The notes: generated by a model not told the origin, from the sequence alone. A DNA stretch of 64,000 bases from Pedobacter cryoconitis (GCF_014200595.1 NZ_JACHCG010000004.1:1-64000), one strand, 5' to 3'; counted from the first letter of the stretch, positions 37,488 to 46,884 are shown. Made by a program: numbers and translations.

Positions 37488-37600
37488 ATTGCTTTTGTAT
37501 TATTTTTTTTGCAAAAATACACCTTTTAATTTAAAGTTCAAGCCATAGGAAAGCAACATCTGGCGATCAGCCCCCTACAGGCATTAAACAACAAAAGCAA

Positions 37601-38389
37601 TTACTTAATCAGTGCCGGCAAATTATCATTGCTGCCGTCCTTAGTAAATTCATTATAACTTTTCTTAATATAGATGATCATTTCATAATCAGACATCTCC
37701 ATTGCTACAGCACGTGAAGGCCTGTATTTATCAATAAAACGCTGAAGAGGCTCCCCCTTTAAAGCAGTAAGCCGTGTTATCTTTGATTTAGAAAAGACCT
37801 TATCCACATAATTATTGTCCTCACCCACCAACAACCTCTTTTGCAATTTGGACATTGGAGCTTTATTCTTTCCGAATAAATTAATAACCTGCAACACATC
37901 AACACCAGCTATTGCAGCAGTGCTCATGGTATTTCTATTATGTTCAGTAAACTGTGGTGACCTTACAAATGCAGATTTTGAAATAAAGATATCCTTCACT
38001 CCCGGGCTCTTATAAGCAAAAACCGATAAAAACTCCTGTCTGTATCTCAGTGAATCAAACTCATACTTATTCTTCGCTTCAATCTGCACTTCCTGTAAAA
38101 TAAAAGGGACAGCCTCCAATAAAACTACCACAGCCCCCTTACTGGCTCTCAGCGTAAAATAAGAAGTCACATAATTGGCACGGCTCACCTTCACCACTTC
38201 GCCCTCATTTATATCAGACAGCCCAAACTCACCCTTCTGATTACTAAAAACAATCCCGTAGCTCGTTGTTATGGTTGCATTCTCAATCGGTGCCCGTGTA
38301 TCCTTATCGAATACAGTACCCAGTATCCGCTGTGCAAAAAGCTGACAGGAAAAAGAAAAAACTAAAGCCAAAGTAAATATATATTTCAT
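37601..38389 (-). CDS. Secreted protein with carboxypeptidase-like regulatory domain
   Basis: A 262-residue exported protein from the ATG at 38389, which gives a clear signal peptide (MKYIFTLALVFSFSCQLFAQ). A start at 38527 is open but would put 46 extra residues before the signal sequence. A CarbopepD_reg-type domain follows (about 21-105, RILGTVFDKDTRAPIENATI). The rest is an uncharacterised Bacteroidota domain. It resembles the 10678 gene in layout and is monocistronic. Confidence 0.75.
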   Translation of the reverse strand: MKYIFTLALVFSFSCQLFAQRILGTVFDKDTRAPIENATITTSYGIVFSNQKGEFGLSDINEGEVVKVSRANYVTSYFTLRASKGAVVVLLEAVPFILQEVQIEAKNKYEFDSLRYRQEFLSVFAYKSPGVKDIFISKSAFVRSPQFTEHNRNTMSTAAIAGVDVLQVINLFGKNKAPMSKLQKRLLVGEDNNYVDKVFSKSKITRLTALKGEPLQRFIDKYRPSRAVAMEMSDYEMIIYIKKSYNEFTKDGSNDNLPALIK

Positions 38390-38564
38390 GCCCGCTGATT
38401 TAGGAATCCGTGAATAATTTGATGTTATAAATTTAAACAACTTCTCATTATTATTCCATACAAAACAGCACTTAACACCAAAAAACTTAATACAAGATGA
38501 CATTAAAACCGCATACAGAACAATCATACACCAGTAATCCGATATAGCCGCCCAATTGAGTTAT
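38390..38564. other. Upstream region of the 37601 gene
   Basis: About 175 bp leading into the tandem repeat array. It presumably holds the promoter of the minus-strand gene. No other feature was recognised. Confidence 0.35.
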
Positions 38565-38861
38565 CCAGCCGGCTATCCAAGAACAATCCTAACAAGTAAT
38601 CAAACACAATCCAACCAGGCAATCCAGTTTAACTATCCAACCAGCAATCCTAATAAATAATCAAACACAATCCAACCAGGCAATCCAGTTTAGCTATCCA
38701 ACCAGCAATCCTAATAAATAATCAAACACAATCCAACCAGGCAATCCAGTTTAACTATCCAACCAGCAATCCTAATAAGTAATCAAACACAATCTAACCA
38801 GCAATCCTAATAAGTAATCAAACGCAATCCAGTTTAGCCATCCAACCAGCAATCCTATAAA
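38565..38861. repeat. 61-bp tandem repeat array
   Basis: The unit begins AATCCTAATAAATAATCAAA and ends in CCAACCAGC. Copies start at 38585, 38646, 38707 and 38768 (exactly 61 bp apart), then at 38803 (a copy with 26 bp removed) and 38851 after a 13-bp-shorter unit. Base differences between copies are few. The unit length is not a multiple of 3 and no protein is encoded. It is a minisatellite-like array in the intergenic space. Confidence 0.9.
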
Positions 38862-38932
38862 AATCTGTGAGCCCGTAACCATTTTATCTCTTTTCGCTTC
38901 CAAGAGTCTCCTATAACATGGTGAAAAATAAA

Positions 38933-39018
38933 AAAAACCGGCTATATCATGTGCGGACATTGCATTCAGGCCCTCTTCGGGCCGCCAAATGCTGACGAAC
39001 ATGATATAGCCGGTTTTT
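38933..39018. terminator. Compound hairpin H2: 19-bp stem with inner GGCCC-TCTTC-GGGCC hairpin
   Basis: AAAAACCGGCTATATCATG (38933-38951) pairs perfectly with CATGATATAGCCGGTTTTT (39000-39018). The 48-nt loop contains GCATT/AATGC pairing and a GGCCC/GGGCC mini-hairpin with the loop TCTTC. It lies 11 bp after the stop of the minus-strand permease gene. Confidence 0.85.
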
Positions 39019-39029
39019 ATTATTTCCCT

Positions 39030-40445
39030 TTACGATTCCTTCGGCTTCGAGAAGAAATAAACTGGTATACCTGCGAGCATGATCAACACCCCCCAGCCAC
39101 ACGTACTAAACTTAGTAATCAACAGCGCCACGCAAATTGCCACAGCCACCACCATATACAAAGCCGGCAATACCGGATACCCGAACGCCCTATACGGACG
39201 CACCAAATCAGGCCGTTTCCTTCTTAAAATAAATATTCCATAAATAGTCAGGATATAAAAAATCATCACAATGATCACTACATAATCCAGCAAATCCCCA
39301 TACTTACCCGTTAAACAAAGAAAAGAAGCCCAAATACACTGGAACCACAAAGCCCAGCCCGGCACACTCGACTTATTCAGCAAAGCCGCCTTCTTAAAAA
39401 ACAACCCATCCTTCGCCATCGTATAATAAACCCTTGCACCCGCCATGATCAGCCCATTATTACAAGCAAAAGTCGAAATCATGATCATTACAGCAATAGT
39501 AATCGTGCCCACATCCCCAAAAATATATTGTGCCGCCGCTACCGCTACACGATCAGACTTTGCAAAAGCAATCTCATTCAAAGGCATCACAGAAATGTAC
39601 ATCAGATTCGCTGAAATATAAATCACGCTGACAATGAAAGTCCCGAAAAACAAACTCAGACCAACATTACGCTCAGGCTTTTTAATCTCACCAGCAATAA
39701 AAGTAACCCCGACCCACGCATCACTCGAAAAAAGAGAACCCACCATCGCCGCTGCAATACCAGAAAGCAAAGCAGTACCACCAATAGACACCCACGAACC
39801 ATTTTGCGCATCAAAGGCCCTTGTATTCCACGCATCAGCCCAATTTGCATTCCACACCTGCGTATTTGCTGCAATTAAAAAACCACCAGCAATCAGACCC
39901 AAAAGTGAAAAAATCTTAATAATGGTCAGAAAAGTCTGTAGAATCTTACTATCCTTCACCCCCCTGCTATTGATATAAGTCAGTAAGATAATAGTAACAA
40001 TAGAAACCAATTGTGCAGCATTCAAATGAAAAGACCCGATACTATATAAAACATTAGTATCACTCAAAGGCTCATACAAATAAGCAGCAAACTTCGAAAA
40101 AGCCACCCCTACCGCAGCAATTGTTCCCGTTTGGATTACTGCAAAAAAGCTCCACCCATACAAAAACGCGATCAGCTTATTATACGCCTCCTTCAAGTAA
40201 ACATACTGGCCGCCCGCTTTTGGGAACATCGCACTCAGCTCCCCATAACTCACCGCTGCGACTACCGTTACCAATCCCGTTAATACCCAGATCAGAATGA
40301 GCCAGCCCGCCGACCCCACTTGCCTCGCAATATCAGCACTTACAATAAATATCCCCGATCCGATCATGGAGCCTACAACAAGCATAGTCCCATCTAAAAG
40401 ACCAAGCTCTCTCTTAAAAGAGCCATCCTCAATTTCTTTATTCAT
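39030..40445 (-). CDS. APC family amino acid permease
   Basis: A 471-residue permease with 12 or so membrane segments. The N-terminal LGLLDGTMLVVGSMIGSGIF is the characteristic glycine-rich first helix of the APC superfamily, which binds substrate backbone. VAAVSYGELSAMFPKAGGQY and RRKRPDLVRPYRAFGYP are also typical. Substrate not predictable from this. The leader is built of AACCAACC-like repeats. The gene is followed by hairpin H2. Confidence 0.87.
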   Translation of the reverse strand: MNKEIEDGSFKRELGLLDGTMLVVGSMIGSGIFIVSADIARQVGSAGWLILIWVLTGLVTVVAAVSYGELSAMFPKAGGQYVYLKEAYNKLIAFLYGWSFFAVIQTGTIAAVGVAFSKFAAYLYEPLSDTNVLYSIGSFHLNAAQLVSIVTIILLTYINSRGVKDSKILQTFLTIIKIFSLLGLIAGGFLIAANTQVWNANWADAWNTRAFDAQNGSWVSIGGTALLSGIAAAMVGSLFSSDAWVGVTFIAGEIKKPERNVGLSLFFGTFIVSVIYISANLMYISVMPLNEIAFAKSDRVAVAAAQYIFGDVGTITIAVMIMISTFACNNGLIMAGARVYYTMAKDGLFFKKAALLNKSSVPGWALWFQCIWASFLCLTGKYGDLLDYVVIIVMIFYILTIYGIFILRRKRPDLVRPYRAFGYPVLPALYMVVAVAICVALLITKFSTCGWGVLIMLAGIPVYFFSKPKES

Positions 40446-40649
40446 TAGTTGGTTTGGTTGGTTGATTGATTTTAAATCCCTAAGGATGCGCTAATATATT
40501 TAAATTCTTAAAATAAAAACATCAGGTCACAACTATAGCTGTAAATCTTTCAACCACAGCCAATTAATTTGGGAATGTCAGAAACTCTCTTTAATTTGTA
40601 TAACGGCCAAACATGCCATCTGCCCTATGAAACCAAATTTAAACAACAT

Positions 40650-42902
40650 ATGATTTTTCTACAACAGAACTTAATTTACTTCATCCCCCTTTTTGGCCTC
40701 GTTGGGATACTAGTTATGGCCTTCCAAAGTGCCTGGGTGACCCGGCAGGAAGCAGGAGACAAAAACATGTCTGAACTCGCAGGTTATATAGCAGACGGTG
40801 CTATGGCCTTTTTGAAAGCAGAATGGAAAGTACTCAGTTATTTTGTGATCATCGCCGGTATTTTACTCGCCTGGTCAGGGACACTTACCGGCACTGCTGC
40901 CAGCCCAATTCACTCCAGTCCCATTATAGCTGTAGCCTTTCTCATTGGCGCAGTATTTTCGGCCTTCGCAGGCTATTTAGGAATGCGCATCGCAACAAAG
41001 GCCAATGTCAGAACCACACAGGCAGCCAGAACAAGCTTGGCGCAAGCACTAAAAGTTTCCTTCAGAGGAGGGACAGTTATGGGATTTGGTGTTGCAGGCC
41101 TGGCCATTCTCGGCCTCGGCACCCTGTTCATCATTCTTTACCACACCTTTGTACATCCCGGATCTCCGGAATCTTCAGCAGAATTAAAAAAGACTATTGA
41201 AGTACTTGCAGGTTTCTCCCTGGGTGCAGAAAGTATTGCCCTTTTTGCCAGAGTTGGCGGAGGGATTTATACCAAAGCAGCAGACGTTGGAGCCGATCTG
41301 GTAGGAAAAGTAGAAGCAGGAATCCCCGAAGATGACGTACGTAACCCCGCAACCATTGCAGATAACGTAGGAGATAACGTGGGTGACGTAGCCGGTATGG
41401 GCGCAGATTTATTCGGCTCTTACGTAGCTACAATCTTAGCTACCATGGTATTAGGACAGGAAATCGTTTCTGAAGACCTGTTCGGAGGTATGGCCCCAGT
41501 ACTTTTACCTATGCTGATTGCAGGACTAGGATTAATCTTTTCAATCGTAGCCTCCCTGTTTGTTAAAATCAAGAAAGAAACAGATAGCGTACAAAGCGCG
41601 TTAAACATCGGGAACTGGCTATCTATCATATTAACCGCAATCGCCTCTTACTTTGCCGTTCGCTGGTTGTTGCCTCCGGTGATGTCAATCCGCGGATTTG
41701 AATTCACTCAGATGTCCGTTTATTACGCGATACTAATCGGCTTAGCGGTTGGTACACTCATGAGCCTGATTACAGAATACTATACTGCAATGGGTAACCG
41801 TCCCGTAAACTCAATTATTCAGCAATCCTCTACAGGTCATGCGACCAATATCATTGGCGGACTTTCTGTAGGTATGGAATCCACAGTATTACCTATCCTG
41901 GTACTCGCTGCCGGAATATATACCTCTTATTCCTTTGCAGGCTTCTATGGCGTCGCTATTGCCGCAGCCGGGATGATGGCCACTACAGCTATGCAGCTCG
42001 CTATTGATGCTTTTGGGCCAATTGCTGATAACGCAGGAGGAATAGCAGAAATGAGCGGATTACCAAAAGAAGTCAGAGAACGTACAGACATGCTTGACGC
42101 CGTAGGGAATACCACCGCAGCTACCGGAAAAGGATTTGCAATTGCCTCAGCAGCATTAACTTCTCTTGCATTGTTTGCTGCCTTCGCAGGAATTTCAGGC
42201 ATCACTTCTATTGACATCTATAAAGCAAATGTATTAGCAGGCCTGTTCGTAGGCGGCATGATTCCTTTCATCTTCTCGTCACTTTGTATTGCCGCAGTAG
42301 GCCGGGCAGCGATGGCCATGGTACAAGAAGTGAGAAGACAGTTTAAAGAAATTCCGGGGATTATGGAATATAAAGCTAAACCGGAATATGAAAAATGCGT
42401 TGCCATTTCTACCGAAGCCTCTATTCGTGAAATGATGCTTCCCGGAGCCATTGCCTTAATCGTACCCGTTATTGTTGGTTTTACTTTTGGCCCCGAAGTA
42501 CTCGGAGGCCTGCTTGCCGGTGTAACCGTTTCGGGCGTTTTGATGGGGATTTTCCAATCCAATGCCGGCGGTGCATGGGATAACGCGAAGAAATCCTTTG
42601 AAAAAGGAGTGATGATCGAAGGCAAAATGGAATATAAAGGATCAGATCCGCATAAAGCATCTGTAACCGGCGATACCGTAGGAGATCCATTCAAAGATAC
42701 TTCAGGTCCATCCATGAATATCCTGATCAAACTCATGTCTATCGTTTCACTGATCATAGCCCCGCATATTGCCGTAGGGATCAGTAACCCCGGTACAACA
42801 GAGATCAGAAAAGAAATACAAATCAGTAAATCGACTGACTCCAAAGGAAAAATCAAGATCGATACCGTTAAAAATGTGACAGATACCCTGATTCATCCCT
42901 AG
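40650..42902 (+). CDS. hppA: K+-dependent membrane-bound pyrophosphatase (H+ or Na+ pump)
   Basis: A 750-residue polytopic ion pump driven by hydrolysis of pyrophosphate. Catalytic motifs are DVGADLVGKVEAGIPEDD and DNVGDNVGDVAGMGADLFGS in one cytosolic loop and GDTVGDPFKDTSGPS near the C-terminus. In GNTTAATGKGF the residue after GNTT is Ala; K+-independent pumps have Lys there, so this enzyme should need K+. Whether it moves H+ or Na+ is not settled here. The ATG at 40650 starts at the first membrane helix; an upstream ATG at 40569 would add 27 polar residues. Terminator at 42924. Confidence 0.9.
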   Translation: MIFLQQNLIYFIPLFGLVGILVMAFQSAWVTRQEAGDKNMSELAGYIADGAMAFLKAEWKVLSYFVIIAGILLAWSGTLTGTAASPIHSSPIIAVAFLIGAVFSAFAGYLGMRIATKANVRTTQAARTSLAQALKVSFRGGTVMGFGVAGLAILGLGTLFIILYHTFVHPGSPESSAELKKTIEVLAGFSLGAESIALFARVGGGIYTKAADVGADLVGKVEAGIPEDDVRNPATIADNVGDNVGDVAGMGADLFGSYVATILATMVLGQEIVSEDLFGGMAPVLLPMLIAGLGLIFSIVASLFVKIKKETDSVQSALNIGNWLSIILTAIASYFAVRWLLPPVMSIRGFEFTQMSVYYAILIGLAVGTLMSLITEYYTAMGNRPVNSIIQQSSTGHATNIIGGLSVGMESTVLPILVLAAGIYTSYSFAGFYGVAIAAAGMMATTAMQLAIDAFGPIADNAGGIAEMSGLPKEVRERTDMLDAVGNTTAATGKGFAIASAALTSLALFAAFAGISGITSIDIYKANVLAGLFVGGMIPFIFSSLCIAAVGRAAMAMVQEVRRQFKEIPGIMEYKAKPEYEKCVAISTEASIREMMLPGAIALIVPVIVGFTFGPEVLGGLLAGVTVSGVLMGIFQSNAGGAWDNAKKSFEKGVMIEGKMEYKGSDPHKASVTGDTVGDPFKDTSGPSMNILIKLMSIVSLIIAPHIAVGISNPGTTEIRKEIQISKSTDSKGKIKIDTVKNVTDTLIHP

Positions 42903-42923
42903 TCCATCCATATATTGTTCTGA

Positions 42924-42961
42924 ATAAAAGGGATTTTCAAAATAAATCCCTTTTATTTTTA
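42924..42961 (+). terminator. Terminator after hppA (also part of the APC duplication)
   Basis: AATAAAAGGGATTT (42924-42937) pairs with AAATCCCTTTTATT, followed by T-run. A near copy is at 44557, after the first duplicated permease, with the same flanking TTTAAATATATTTTAATTAG. Confidence 0.85.
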
Positions 42962-43024
42962 AATATATTTTAATTAGGTTTGGTCTTGAACTAACCCATA
43001 AAAAAACAAACAACCAAACTTACT

Positions 43025-44497
43025 ATGTTATTTAAAAAATCTATCCCACAACTATTGGCTGAAGCGAATGAGAGTGGCGAGGGCACTTTAAAGCGTACCC
43101 TAACCAGTTTCAACCTGGTAGCCTTAGGTGTCGGTGCTATTATTGGTGCAGGATTATTCTCCCTTACAGGTATCGCATCGGCAGATAATGCCGGACCTGC
43201 GGTAATCCTATCCTTCATCATTGCCGCAATTGGTTGTGGATTTGCAGGTCTTTGTTATGCAGAATTTGCTTCGATGATCCCAGTTGCAGGTAGTGCCTAT
43301 ACGTACTCTTATGCCACTATGGGAGAATTTATGGCCTGGATTATCGGATGGGATTTAGTTCTTGAATATGCATTAGGTTCAGCTACAGTCGCCTCCAGCT
43401 GGTCGCAATACTTCTCTCAATTCCTGCTGGAATTTGGCATTCATTTCCCCACGAGCCTGTTACACGGACCATGGGAAGGTGGAATTGTCAACCTGCCAGC
43501 AATTATAATTGTTTGTTTATTATCCTTACTGCTGATGAGGGGTACCAAAGATTCTTCCTCTGTCAATAATGTATTGGTTATTGTAAAAGTTTCTGTAGTC
43601 CTGATCTTTATTGTTTTAGGATGGAGCTTTATCAACCCAGCCAATCACCACCCGTTTATCCCGGTTAACCCAGGTGAAGAAGCTGTTAAAGCAGGCACTA
43701 AAGGTTTCTTTGAATTCTTTGCCAGTGATGACTTCGGGCACTTCGGTATAAGTGGAATTTTGCGTGGTGCAGGTGTTGTGTTCTTTGCTTTTATCGGTTT
43801 TGATGCCGTAAGTACAGCAGCCCAGGAAGCTAAAAACCCACAAAAAGGAATGCCAATTGGTATTATCGGTTCATTGATTGTATGTACCTTATTATATGTA
43901 CTGTTCTCTTATGTGATGACAGGACTGGAAAACTACACCAAATTTGCAGGTGATGCCAAACCAGTTGCTACGGCCTTCGCGCAAACAGGTTACACCTTCT
44001 TAAACCGCTTTTTAATGATTGCGATTCTTGCTGGTTACACCTCGGTAATCCTGGTACTGCTCTTAGGACAAAGCCGTGTGTTCTACAGTATGAGTAAAGA
44101 TGGGTTATTGCCTAAAGTATTCTCAGACCTTCACCCTAAAAATCAGACTCCGTGGAAAACCAACCTGGCATTCATGATCTTCGTTAGTATTTTTGCAGGC
44201 TTTGTGCCGGTTTCAGACTTAGGTCACATGGTGAGTATCGGTACTTTATTTGCTTTCTCATTAGTTTGTATCGGCGTATTGATCTTAAGAAAAACAGATC
44301 CTGAACTGGACAGACCTTTCCGTACTCCATGGGTTCCATTTGTTCCTGTTATGGGTATTATTGTTTGTGTACTCATGATGGCTTCGCTACCAATTGTAAG
44401 CTGGGAACGTTTAGCAATCTGGATGGCCTTAGGTGTAATCATTTACATGGCCTATAGTAAAAAACACAGTAAAATCAGAAATGCGTACAAAGGATAA
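43025..44497 (+). CDS. APC family amino acid permease, tandem copy 1
   Basis: A 490-residue permease of the cationic amino acid transporter type, with about 12-14 membrane segments. The first helix is VALGVGAIIGAGLFSLTGIA (about 32-51), followed by GPAVILSFIIAAIGCGFAGL and CYAEFASMIPVAGSAYTYSY. It is about 90% or more identical to the gene at 44672. Expressed from its own leader after the hppA terminator. Substrate not determined; length fits lysine/arginine or broad-range permeases. Confidence 0.88.
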   Translation: MLFKKSIPQLLAEANESGEGTLKRTLTSFNLVALGVGAIIGAGLFSLTGIASADNAGPAVILSFIIAAIGCGFAGLCYAEFASMIPVAGSAYTYSYATMGEFMAWIIGWDLVLEYALGSATVASSWSQYFSQFLLEFGIHFPTSLLHGPWEGGIVNLPAIIIVCLLSLLLMRGTKDSSSVNNVLVIVKVSVVLIFIVLGWSFINPANHHPFIPVNPGEEAVKAGTKGFFEFFASDDFGHFGISGILRGAGVVFFAFIGFDAVSTAAQEAKNPQKGMPIGIIGSLIVCTLLYVLFSYVMTGLENYTKFAGDAKPVATAFAQTGYTFLNRFLMIAILAGYTSVILVLLLGQSRVFYSMSKDGLLPKVFSDLHPKNQTPWKTNLAFMIFVSIFAGFVPVSDLGHMVSIGTLFAFSLVCIGVLILRKTDPELDRPFRTPWVPFVPVMGIIVCVLMMASLPIVSWERLAIWMALGVIIYMAYSKKHSKIRNAYKG

Positions 44498-44556
44498 ATA
44501 TTTTATGTAGGTGACAGACACAAGGTTAATCCTTGATTGCTCCATATATTATATTG

Positions 44557-44596
44557 AATAAAAGGGATTTTCAACGAGAATCCCTTTTATTTTTAA
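44557..44596 (+). terminator. Terminator between the two permease copies
   Basis: AATAAAAGGGATTT pairs with the AATCCCTTTTATT arm, with a T-run. It is a copy of the hairpin at 42924, so the duplicated unit includes the upstream terminator. Confidence 0.85.
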
Positions 44597-44671
44597 ATAT
44601 ATTTTAATTAGGTTTGAAATTGAATTAACCCTATCCTAAAAACAAAAAAACTTAAAACTATCCTTTAACTT

Positions 44672-46156
44672 ATGTTATTTAAAAAATCTATCCCACAACT
44701 ATTAGCTGAGGCAAATGAAAGTGGTGAGGGTACGCTAAAACGTTCTTTAACCAGTTTCAACTTAGTTGCCTTAGGCGTTGGTGCTATTATTGGTGCAGGA
44801 TTATTCTCCCTTACAGGTATCGCAGCAGCAGATAATGCTGGCCCTGCGGTAATACTATCCTTCATCATCGCCGCAGTTGGTTGTGGATTTGCAGGTCTTT
44901 GCTATGCAGAATTTGCTTCGATGATTCCTGTTGCCGGCAGTGCTTATACTTATTCCTATGCCACTATGGGAGAATTTATGGCCTGGATCATAGGATGGGA
45001 TTTAGTCCTTGAATATGCATTAAGCGCGGCTACCGTTGCTTCCAGCTGGTCACAGTATTTCTCTCAGTTCCTGTTAGAATTCGGTATCCATTTCCCTCAA
45101 AACCTGTTACATGGCCCATGGGAAGGTGGAATTGTCAATGTACCGGCAATTGTTATTGTTTGCTTGTTATCTCTGTTATTGATGAGAGGTACCAAAGACT
45201 CTTCCTCTGTCAATAACGTTTTGGTTATTGTAAAAGTAGCCGTAGTATTAATCTTTATTATTTTAGGATGGAGCTTTATCAATCCAGCCAATCACCATCC
45301 GTTTATCCCGGTTAACCCAGGTGAAGACGCTGTAAAAGCAGGTACAAGAGGATTCATGGAATTCTTTTCGAGTGATGACTTCGGACACTTTGGTATTAGC
45401 GGTGTATTGCGTGGTGCAGGCGTTGTGTTTTTTGCCTTTATCGGTTTTGATGCCGTAAGTACAGCAGCACAGGAGGCTAAAAATCCACAAAAAGGAATGC
45501 CAATTGGTATTATCGGTTCATTGATCGTTTGTACTTTATTATATGTATTGTTCTCTTACGTGATGACAGGACTGGAAAACTACACCAAATTTGCAGGTGA
45601 TGCCAAACCAGTTGCTACGGCTTTCGCGCAAACAGGATATACCTTCTTAAACCGCTTTTTAATGATTGCCATTCTTGCTGGTTATACCTCAGTAATCCTG
45701 GTGATGTTATTAGGCCAGAGCCGTGTATTCTATAGTATGAGTAAAGATGGGTTATTGCCTAAAATATTCTCAGACCTTCACCCTAAAAACCAGACTCCAT
45801 GGAAAACTAACCTTGTGTTTATGGTTTTCGTAAGTATCTTCACAGGCTTTGTGCCGGTCTCAGACTTAGGTCACATGGTGAGTATCGGTACTTTATTTGC
45901 CTTCTCACTGGTTTGTATTGGCGTATTGATTTTAAGAAAAACCAATCCTGAACTGGAAAGACCATTCCGTACCCCATGGGTTCCTTTGATCCCTATCTTG
46001 GGTATCGTGGTTTGTGTACTGATGATGGCTTCTCTGCCTATCGTAAGCTGGGAACGTTTAGCGATCTGGATGGCTCTAGGTGTAGTTATTTATTACGCTT
46101 ACAGTAAGAAACATAGTAAGATCAGAAATGAATATAATGAGAGCTTGCCAAAATAA
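44672..46156 (+). CDS. APC family amino acid permease, tandem copy 2
   Basis: A 494-residue paralogue of the previous gene. Start to start is 1647 bp. Most differences are silent or conservative, e.g. SADNAG versus AADNAG in the first loop; the C-terminal tail differs (RNEYNESLPK here, RNAYKG there). Several long blocks are identical in DNA, for example around the GLENYTKF-coding stretch (about 61 bp), which may show gene conversion. It ends just before the 62-bp palindrome at 46163. Confidence 0.88.
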   Translation: MLFKKSIPQLLAEANESGEGTLKRSLTSFNLVALGVGAIIGAGLFSLTGIAAADNAGPAVILSFIIAAVGCGFAGLCYAEFASMIPVAGSAYTYSYATMGEFMAWIIGWDLVLEYALSAATVASSWSQYFSQFLLEFGIHFPQNLLHGPWEGGIVNVPAIVIVCLLSLLLMRGTKDSSSVNNVLVIVKVAVVLIFIILGWSFINPANHHPFIPVNPGEDAVKAGTRGFMEFFSSDDFGHFGISGVLRGAGVVFFAFIGFDAVSTAAQEAKNPQKGMPIGIIGSLIVCTLLYVLFSYVMTGLENYTKFAGDAKPVATAFAQTGYTFLNRFLMIAILAGYTSVILVMLLGQSRVFYSMSKDGLLPKIFSDLHPKNQTPWKTNLVFMVFVSIFTGFVPVSDLGHMVSIGTLFAFSLVCIGVLILRKTNPELERPFRTPWVPLIPILGIVVCVLMMASLPIVSWERLAIWMALGVVIYYAYSKKHSKIRNEYNESLPK

Positions 46157-46162
46157 GCACTC

Positions 46163-46224
46163 TGTAAAATGAATAAAATAAAAAAGCCACTTATAAGTGG
46201 CTTTTTTATTTTATTCATTTTACA
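46163..46224. terminator. Perfect 62-bp palindrome between permease and marC
   Basis: The 31-bp arms (46163-46193 and 46194-46224) are exactly complementary, with the centre at TTA|TAA. It carries GCCAC/GTGGC in the middle and A/T tracts outside, so it acts as a bidirectional intrinsic terminator for the permease. It ends 17 bp before the marC start codon, which therefore has its promoter and leader in or next to the palindrome. Confidence 0.9.
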
Positions 46225-46241
46225 TTTACACAAAAAACACC

Positions 46242-46808
46242 ATGAAATTCAATCTAAGTCAAATACTCTCAACCTCAATGGTTTTGTTTGCGATCATTGA
46301 TATCTTAGGTGCTATTCCCGTGGTGATTCAGCTTCGCAGGAAGGCAGGTCATATTGAGTCAGAAAAAGCGACAATTGTGGCCACTTCACTGATGATTATT
46401 TTCCTTTTTGCAGGAGAAACTATGTTAAAAATCATCGGGCTGGATGTACAATCTTTTGCTATTGCCGGTTCCCTGGTAATCTTTTGTATCGCTATGGAAA
46501 TGGTGTTAGGGCTTACCTTGTTTCACGAAGATGCTCCCGAGACAGTTTCCATCGTTCCTTTAGCCTTTCCGCTGATTGCAGGCGCAGGAACAATGACTAC
46601 CCTGCTTTCGCTTAAAACCCAATATGATACTCAAAATATAATTATAGGTATCCTGATCAATATGACATTCGTCTATTTTGTATTAAAGAATACCGAACGT
46701 CTGGAAAAACTATTTGGGAAATCAGGCTTAAACGTATTAAGAAAGGCATTTGGCGTGATCTTGCTCGCTATTGCAATTAAGCTATTCAGAAGTAATACAG
46801 GATTATAA
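46242..46808 (+). CDS. MarC family integral membrane protein
   Basis: A 188-residue protein with about six membrane segments. The ATG at 46242 (MKFNLSQILSTSMVLFAIID) is the likely start; an upstream ATG at 46197 lies inside the palindrome and would add 15 residues. The family motif PLAFPLIAGAGTMTTLLSL is at about 104-122. MarC proteins were once thought to affect antibiotic resistance; the function is unsettled. Convergent with the methyltransferase gene. Confidence 0.88.
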   Translation: MKFNLSQILSTSMVLFAIIDILGAIPVVIQLRRKAGHIESEKATIVATSLMIIFLFAGETMLKIIGLDVQSFAIAGSLVIFCIAMEMVLGLTLFHEDAPETVSIVPLAFPLIAGAGTMTTLLSLKTQYDTQNIIIGILINMTFVYFVLKNTERLEKLFGKSGLNVLRKAFGVILLAIAIKLFRSNTGL

Positions 46809-46823
46809 TCTCCCTCTAATAAG

Positions 46824-46866
46824 AAAAAAGGGTTTGTCTGAAAATCTCAGACAGACCCTTTTTTAT
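46824..46866. terminator. Bidirectional terminator between marC-like gene and RsmB-like gene
   Basis: AAAAAAGGGT..TTGTCTGA pairs with TCAGACA..GACCCTTTTTT around a 5-nt loop, with one unpaired base. A- and T-tracts on both sides let it work on either strand. Confidence 0.8.
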
Positions 46867-46884
46867 CATATAAACTGAAAGCTC

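Noticed and set aside
38390-38527. 46 extra N-terminal codons for the 37601 gene
   Set aside because: They precede a clear signal peptide and have cysteine-rich, non-conserved composition.
38565-38861. Possible CRISPR array
   Set aside because: The 61-bp unit repeats without variable spacers, and there are no cas genes.
40569-40649. 27 extra N-terminal codons for hppA
   Set aside because: Polar residues before the first membrane helix are not typical of membrane pyrophosphatases.
42218-42856. Long antisense frame of 212 codons opposite hppA
   Set aside because: A shadow of the pyrophosphatase coding sequence; the strong motifs of the plus strand explain the open frame.
46197-46241. Upstream start for the MarC gene
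   Set aside because: It would begin inside the 62-bp palindrome and add 15 residues not typical of the family.
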